Shown one piece after another: positions 59,347-64,000 of a DNA stretch of 64,000 nucleotides. The first letter of the stretch is position 1, and each line of letters opens with the position of its first letter. Made by a program: the position numbers and the translations under genes. The notes beneath the pieces were generated by a model that saw only the letters and a program-made list of their open reading frames with translations, was not told the origin of the DNA and searched no databases. Source of the DNA: Gigaspora margarita (lineage: Eukaryota; Glomeromycota; Glomeromycetes; Diversisporales; Gigasporaceae); assembly GCA_009809945.1 (NCBI GenBank), contig WTPW01000014.1, forward strand, positions 962,227 through 1,026,226, written 5' to 3'.

Positions 59347-60301
59347 TAATACCCAACAGTTCAGGATATTATTATTACTAGTGCGCGTAATAGCACGTCG
59401 GGTGTTATTTAGAGTAATGATCCAATTAAGCTTAATTTAGGTTGATTCGAATTACACCCTTGCGCGTTATTACACGAAAAACGGTATTTTAATTTTGTCA
59501 TAATATTGTCTGTGTTTTAGATCTTTGAACGAAAATGCCTCAATAAGGGCCTGTTAATTTAATCAGTAGAGTTCGAAAAGCTATTAAATATTAAAATAAA
59601 CAGGATTTCTTCGTTCAAAATTTATAATAAACAATATTTTAAATCTTTTATTGTTTAGTTGACCAACTTAAAAATCTAATATAACAATAGATGCTTTGCT
59701 AGAAAATTAGTATTTATGTAACAAGGAATCTCTGGGTTATTTTTGATGCAATTTGTAATAAAAATAAGTAATTTAAAGAAATTTTGTAGACTTTTGCGTG
59801 ATCTGATGATTAAAGTAATTTGAAAAGCGCAGTAATACTAAATTTTAAAAAATAATTAATATAAAAAAAAATTTAAAATACAATCCCGGAACATAGCAAA
59901 TCTAAAAGTGTGCTATCTGGACAATTCAAAAAAGCATAATTTGGTCCAAAATAGATATGATTATGGATAGGCAACTGGTTAACTGTTAATGGATGAAAAA
60001 CCCAAAATCATTGAATTCAAACACTAATTTTTTATATTTTTTACAAAGTTAATTCATTGACAAACGCTAATAATAACAAAGTTAATTCATTGATAAACGT
60101 TAATAAGTATTTAAATTGAGAGGATTATGTCTCATGACTACTAATAAATTCAAGATAAAAATGACATTTTAATTAGATGTTAAAGTCATAAAGCTATTAA
60201 GTTGCGAATGATTTATGATTTTTAAGGCCCATATTTGAGATTTGGGTCGGTTTTATTATTTTATCTTGGTGGTTTCTATAATTTGATCAACTTAATTACA
60301 T

Positions 60302-62333
60302 TTAGCAATTAATAACAATATGTTTATATGGTACCAATGTAACATATTTTTTCAATTCATTACTAATATCATAATTTAAAAAATCATAATATTTGACTAT
60401 GCCCACGTAATTCAAAGTTCTGATTCGTGTGCAGTATCTGATTAGTGCTTTAATATTTTTCTCGTTATTAATACCTCCACTGATTAACAATTTTTTTAAA
60501 GGTGCATTGCAATGATCGAGCAAAATATCAATAAATGAATCTAGCAAAGTATTCGGTATGCCAAGAGCTATGTCAAGATATTGCAATGTTGACGGCAATA
60601 TTTTAGCAAATTGCATAACTCGTATTTTCCTTTCTTCTTTTGGTATGTGATAAGCGTAACCTAGCGAGAGAAATTGAAGCTTTTGTAAATTGCCAATAAT
60701 CTCTACGAGTTGTGTGAAATGCACAATATCTTTAATGTAGAGGTATATAATGTTTGGACAAAAGGACTTAAGTGCCTCTAATAATAACGATCCTTCCCGA
60801 ATTACTGTTTCTGTTTCAACTTTTAAGCGTTTTAGCAATATGCCAATCTTTTCTAAAATTTGTACTATAATCGGTATATCAATTCGGAAATATGATATCT
60901 CTAAAGTGCTAATGTTATAATCTAAAATTTTCAATAGTTTCGTATCACAATTCAAAATAAGAAGCGTCTCTAAATTTTTACAATTATTCAGTACCTCGAA
61001 CTCTGTGCTAAAACCACAGTTGCGTAATGTAACTCTTGTAATGTGTTTTTTTGAAAATTTAAAGCTGAAATGATGCCGTAGAATTCTGTAGAGCAATCAT
61101 CTCTACCATCTAATATAAATGTTCTAAGTTGCTCTTGAGATTTAATAAAGTGTATAAGAGAAGGAAATAAAGTATGAATTAATTTTGCATATTTAGAATA
61201 AAAAACAAGTCTTAAAGCACTAATTTTCGTAGTATTTTTTGCCAAGACCCTTAATGATTTAGCAATATTTTCGAAGTCAAAGTTTGAAATTATGTCCAAA
61301 GATAAATGTTGGATTCTTGAGTAAAATTGCACATTTTTTTCTAATGAGTGAAAAAAGATCTCTAATTCAAATTTAAGAAATTCAGAATTATATAAACCAA
61401 ATTCATGTAAGATGACACCACTCTCAAGAAATAATTTGAATATTAAGGTAGTTAAGGGGGTTGTCCTTGAGTCGTAATAAAATAAATGCGGCTTATTAAG
61501 TTTGAGGCACATCCATTCTCTAACTTTTTTTGCTATTCGAAATATATGAAGAACCTTTAGAAATCTTGCATAATCAAATAATGGTTTGGAAAATTCCACA
61601 TTTATCTTAAATTTTTTTGGGACACTTAAAGAACACTGAACTCAGTGATTATTTCGAATTATGTTGCCCTCGAAATAATCACATCTAATTTTGTTTGGCC
61701 AGAAAAAGATAAACAAAATCAGGTAATGTGTTTCAATCACATAGCACGTAATGTGTGTAACTGTTATGCATTTAATCGAATCGAACCAAGAAAACTTTTT
61801 GCGAGTAAAAGGCTAATAACCCTGACCTATCTGCCACTAACCATAACCTATCCGTTACTAACACTAACCCTAACCCTAACCCTAACTCTAACCTTCCGTT
61901 ACTAACCCAAACCCTAAGGAACTATATGCATAATGGTTATACTTATCAGCACATATCATGTGTTATGTGATTGATAAATGCCACCTGATTTTGTTTATGC
62001 TTATCTGGCCATTCAAAATTAACATGTGATTATTTAGAGGGTGACCTAATTCGGAATAATCACTGAGTTCAGTGTTCTTGAAACTACCCATTTTTTTAAA
62101 CATTCTTTTATAACGAATTTTTCGTTTTCGCCAAGAGATGAAAAATATATAGGAATGAATAAAGAACTTCGTTTGTTTGAAAATGGATCTTGCCAAAGAA
62201 TAGGTATAGACATTTTGCACCAATGTCTGTTTACAAGAGCGCACGAGTATAATGAAGAAATTTCATTATTTAGATGTTTAAGAATATTTTCAATTAATTC
62301 GGGCATATCGCCCATAAACATTTTCGATGCCAT
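60302..62333 (-). pseudogene. F-box protein, split by a foldback element and a frameshift
   Basis: The start at 62333 gives MASKMFMGDMPELIENIL and the F-box continues LYSCALVNRHWCKMSIPILW (residues about 10-50), the Skp1-binding part. After about 85 codons the gene meets the 61631-62077 element. It resumes at about 61625 with VEFSKPLFDYARFLKVL, the text that normally follows in this family, and runs to about 61050. The frame then shifts, near a run of seven T (61042-61048), and continues CGFSTEFEVLNNCKNLETLL to the stop at 60302. The C-terminal half is LRR-like without strict repeats. It would be about 500 residues if intact. The substrate is unknown. It is not close to the 28-residue LRR type at 3 kb. 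Confidence 0.8.
61631..62077. mobile_element. 447-bp foldback element inside the F-box gene
   Basis: The left arm GAACACTGAACTCAGTGATT continues for about 130 bp ('aaataatcaca', 'aaacaaaatcaggt', 'tcaatcacata'). The right arm is its complement and ends AATCACTGAGTTCAGTGTTC. The loop holds CCCTAA-type repeats (61863-61893). A clean target duplication is not seen. It is non-coding although short frames cross it. Confidence 0.85.
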
Positions 62334-63290
62334 GATTGTTGATGTTGAGAATAGAAAGGATTTTTTTAGTGAAGATATCGTGGGTAAAACCTTGGGAACT
62401 GATTAATCTCTAATCAAAACAAAATCGAATATATAGGGTGTTACGTAACTATGACTCATAGGAAGACATTCATGATTGATTAATTTTGGTAGATCTACCC
62501 GTGATTTCCCGTGACAATTAACCAATTAAATTATATAATTTTAAAAGAATTTATCGTTCTACTATTAGAAAACGAATTAAAGCACTTATAAAGAAGCTTA
62601 CAAACAAATAAATACATGCGAAAGAATTTATTACATATACTTAGAGAACATATGGATACGCGTAAAGTAGGTAAATGTTATATTTATTACTAACAAACTC
62701 CAAACTCATTCAATAATCTACAAACATAAACTAATCCCTAATTTACAGTTGATAAGCCCAAACTACACTACAAAACGACCAAATCTGAATATTAAACCTG
62801 TGTCTTCTATTATTAAAGAGCCTGGGCCTATTCAACTTAAACAGTTAGCAATAAGAAGGTATTTAAATCTAACATAATAAAGAGTTTTGGATGGAAACGT
62901 TTACTCGACAGTATTATTTCGCGTGGTCCAATAGGCGTTGGCATATTCTGTCTTCTATGAATTCTTCTATGTAAAGTAAGTCAAGAGTGGGATGATTTAG
63001 AGATTATTTTAAACAGTGAATATTAACATTAGTTCGAAGTTGGAAATGGCTTTTGTGGTAATTTTTTGTTAGTGAAATGTTACTTTCCTAAAAAGTACTT
63101 TAAAGTGTATAAATAGTATAAATAAGTTACCCGGGTAATTGATTTACATCAACCAATCAAAAGAATGTCCTTCTATGAAACTATGACTGTATCAATCAAT
63201 CGAGATGTTCATAATACGTAAATTGCAACGGTAGGACAGTTTCATGAAAAAATAAATGCCTTTAAATAAGAACAATGCACTTGAAAAGAA
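62334..63290. other. Gene-free stretch with weak inverted ends
   Basis: 'actatgactcataggaagac' and 'attcatgattgatta' (about 62446-62483) recur in reverse complement at about 63137-63190, so a decayed element of about 750 bp may fill this region. The first 100 bp would hold the promoter of the minus-strand F-box gene. No gene is recognised. Confidence 0.4.
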
Positions 63291-63311
63291 TCATATCTTT
63301 GAAAATACACA

Positions 63312-63482
63312 CATGCTTCATAATCTATAGTATTAAGAAGTCAGACTATTACAAAAAAAAAAAACAAACATGCTTCATAATCTATAGTATTAAGAAGTCA
63401 GACTATTACAAAAAAAAAAAACAAACATGCTTCATAATCTATAGTATTAAGAAGTCAGACTATTACAAAAAAAAAAAAAAAA
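63312..63482. repeat. 57-bp tandem repeat, three copies
   Basis: Units start at 63312, 63369 and 63426 and are essentially identical ('catgcttcataatctatagt', 'attaagaagtcagactatta', then poly(A)). The 57-bp period keeps one frame open (TCFIIYSIKKSDYYKKKK), which explains the 72-codon frame here; I do not call it a gene. Confidence 0.85.
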
Positions 63483-63570
63483 GTTACAGATAAATTTTTG
63501 CACTGAGATTTTAAACCAGTTAATCATAACAGTTAGTACTCTATTTTTTTAGTTTGAGTAAGAAGGAAAT

Positions 63571-63663
63571 GTATTGAAGAATGCACTTTGCAAAAACACT
63601 ACATCTAAGGGAAGAAGAACACTATGTTGATTCTTTGGGTCTTAGTTGGAATAATAAACATGG
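63571..63663 (+). pseudogene. LRR gene scrap
   Basis: 'aatgcactttgcaaaaacac' and 'gattctttgggtcttagttg' match the 84-bp LRR unit of the 3-kb gene (NALCKNT ... SLGLSWNN) with deletions between. It is only one repeat long, a remnant. Confidence 0.55.
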
Positions 63664-63808
63664 AAGGAAAAAAGACTACTAGTAATGCGATGCACAGGAT
63701 CCGCACAGGATTCTGTGCAGGATGCACGAGATCTAAAAAAATTCTGCACAGGATTTTTAAGTTAATATAAGATTATCTGGTCTTCATTTGCATAATATCT
63801 GGCCCACA
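63664..63808. repeat. Short repeats of gcacaggat
   Basis: 'gcacaggat' occurs four times in about 70 bp, once inverted as 'attctgtgc'. Probably a tiny decayed element. Confidence 0.4.
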
Positions 63809-64000
63809 TCTATACTACAAGGAAGGGCTGGGGATAAATTAGATGGCGGTGCCAAATAACCTACAGTCTCAATGGTGAAGATTCAGGAACAGGTTTCTAC
63901 CTAATAGGGTTTTGCTTTTTTTACCCATTCGTTTACATCATATATGCATATTGCGTTCGCACGTGTGGTGATTGAAAATGTCATGCATATGTATGTACGA
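63809..64000 (+). mobile_element. Helitron 5' end, continues beyond the window
   Basis: A|TCTATACTACAAGGAAGG followed by the same 190 bp as at 37619-37840 ('aggaacaggtttctaccta', 'ttgcgttcgcacgtgtg'). Confidence 0.7.

Larger units (their letters stand above)
55748..60301. other. Long gene-free stretch
   Basis: No coding sequence is recognised in 4.5 kb on either strand. It is AT-rich with some less biased patches (55830-56330). It contains the inverted pair at 56225-57795, a small tandem array, a MITE and a hairpin listed separately. It could contain a non-coding RNA or decayed genes that I cannot recognise. Confidence 0.4.

Noticed and set aside
61850..61895. CCCTAA repeats as a chromosome end
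   Set aside because: The run is short, degenerate, inside a foldback loop and followed by normal sequence on both sides, so it is interstitial.
1..64000. tRNA, rRNA, CRISPR array or bacterial operon
   Set aside because: No cloverleaf with a GGTTCGAATC-like arm, no rRNA core words, no regular short repeat-spacer array and no closely packed operon-like frames were seen on either strand.

Overview
The window looks like nuclear DNA of an arbuscular mycorrhizal fungus (Glomeromycotina, Rhizophagus-like). This is inferred from very AT-rich sequence with short GT-AG introns, F-box proteins followed by 28-residue leucine-rich repeats, an RNF213/mysterin-type AAA+ ligase, Helitrons ending in a CCCGTGCC-loop-GGCACGGG hairpin plus CTRR, and dense short inverted-repeat elements. 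I saw no bacterial gene organisation, rRNA, tRNA or CRISPR array. It is accessory, transposon-built DNA in which almost every recognisable gene is broken.

Layout. 1-7.9 kb: foldback elements, a frameshifted F-box/LRR gene (3042-4890) and a three-deep nested transposon (5691-7371). 7.9-13.35 kb: one LINE on the minus strand, with both ends and its target-site duplication visible. 13.4-22.3 kb: tandem repeats, a decayed F-box/LRR relative with a 334-bp duplication, and a non-autonomous Helitron ending at 21093. 22.3-32.8 kb: an RNF213-like gene split in two, its N-terminal half on the minus strand and the following half on the plus strand, with a foldback element at the break. 33-37.6 kb: several MITE families. 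37.6-53.3 kb: Helitron territory, with two non-autonomous 5' ends, a complete 1.57-kb Helitron abutting another head-to-tail, a gene of a family I believe is expanded in Rhizophagus (41.0-42.05 kb), and a decayed Rep-helicase gene (45.2-51.2 kb) whose intron carries a 1.7-kb hAT-type element with a 358-bp assembly gap. 53.5-55.0 kb: a two-exon gene with a helical N-terminus and a jacalin-like C-terminus. 55.4-60.3 kb: palindromes and gene-free DNA. 60.3-62.3 kb: an F-box gene on the minus strand cut by a 447-bp foldback element. 62.3-64 kb: repeats, an LRR scrap and another Helitron 5' end.

Two patterns cut across the window. First, the internal stops of the LINE ORF2, the Rep-helicase and the 41-kb gene are nearly all TGA (two are TAA), as expected from C-to-T decay of CGA and CAA codons. 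Second, four unrelated foldback elements carry degenerate telomere-type (TTAGGG/CCCTAA) repeats in the loop between their arms. No working pathway can be reconstructed. The host-gene remnants (F-box/LRR, RNF213-like, lectin-like) belong to recognition and ubiquitin-type families; the rest is mobile DNA.
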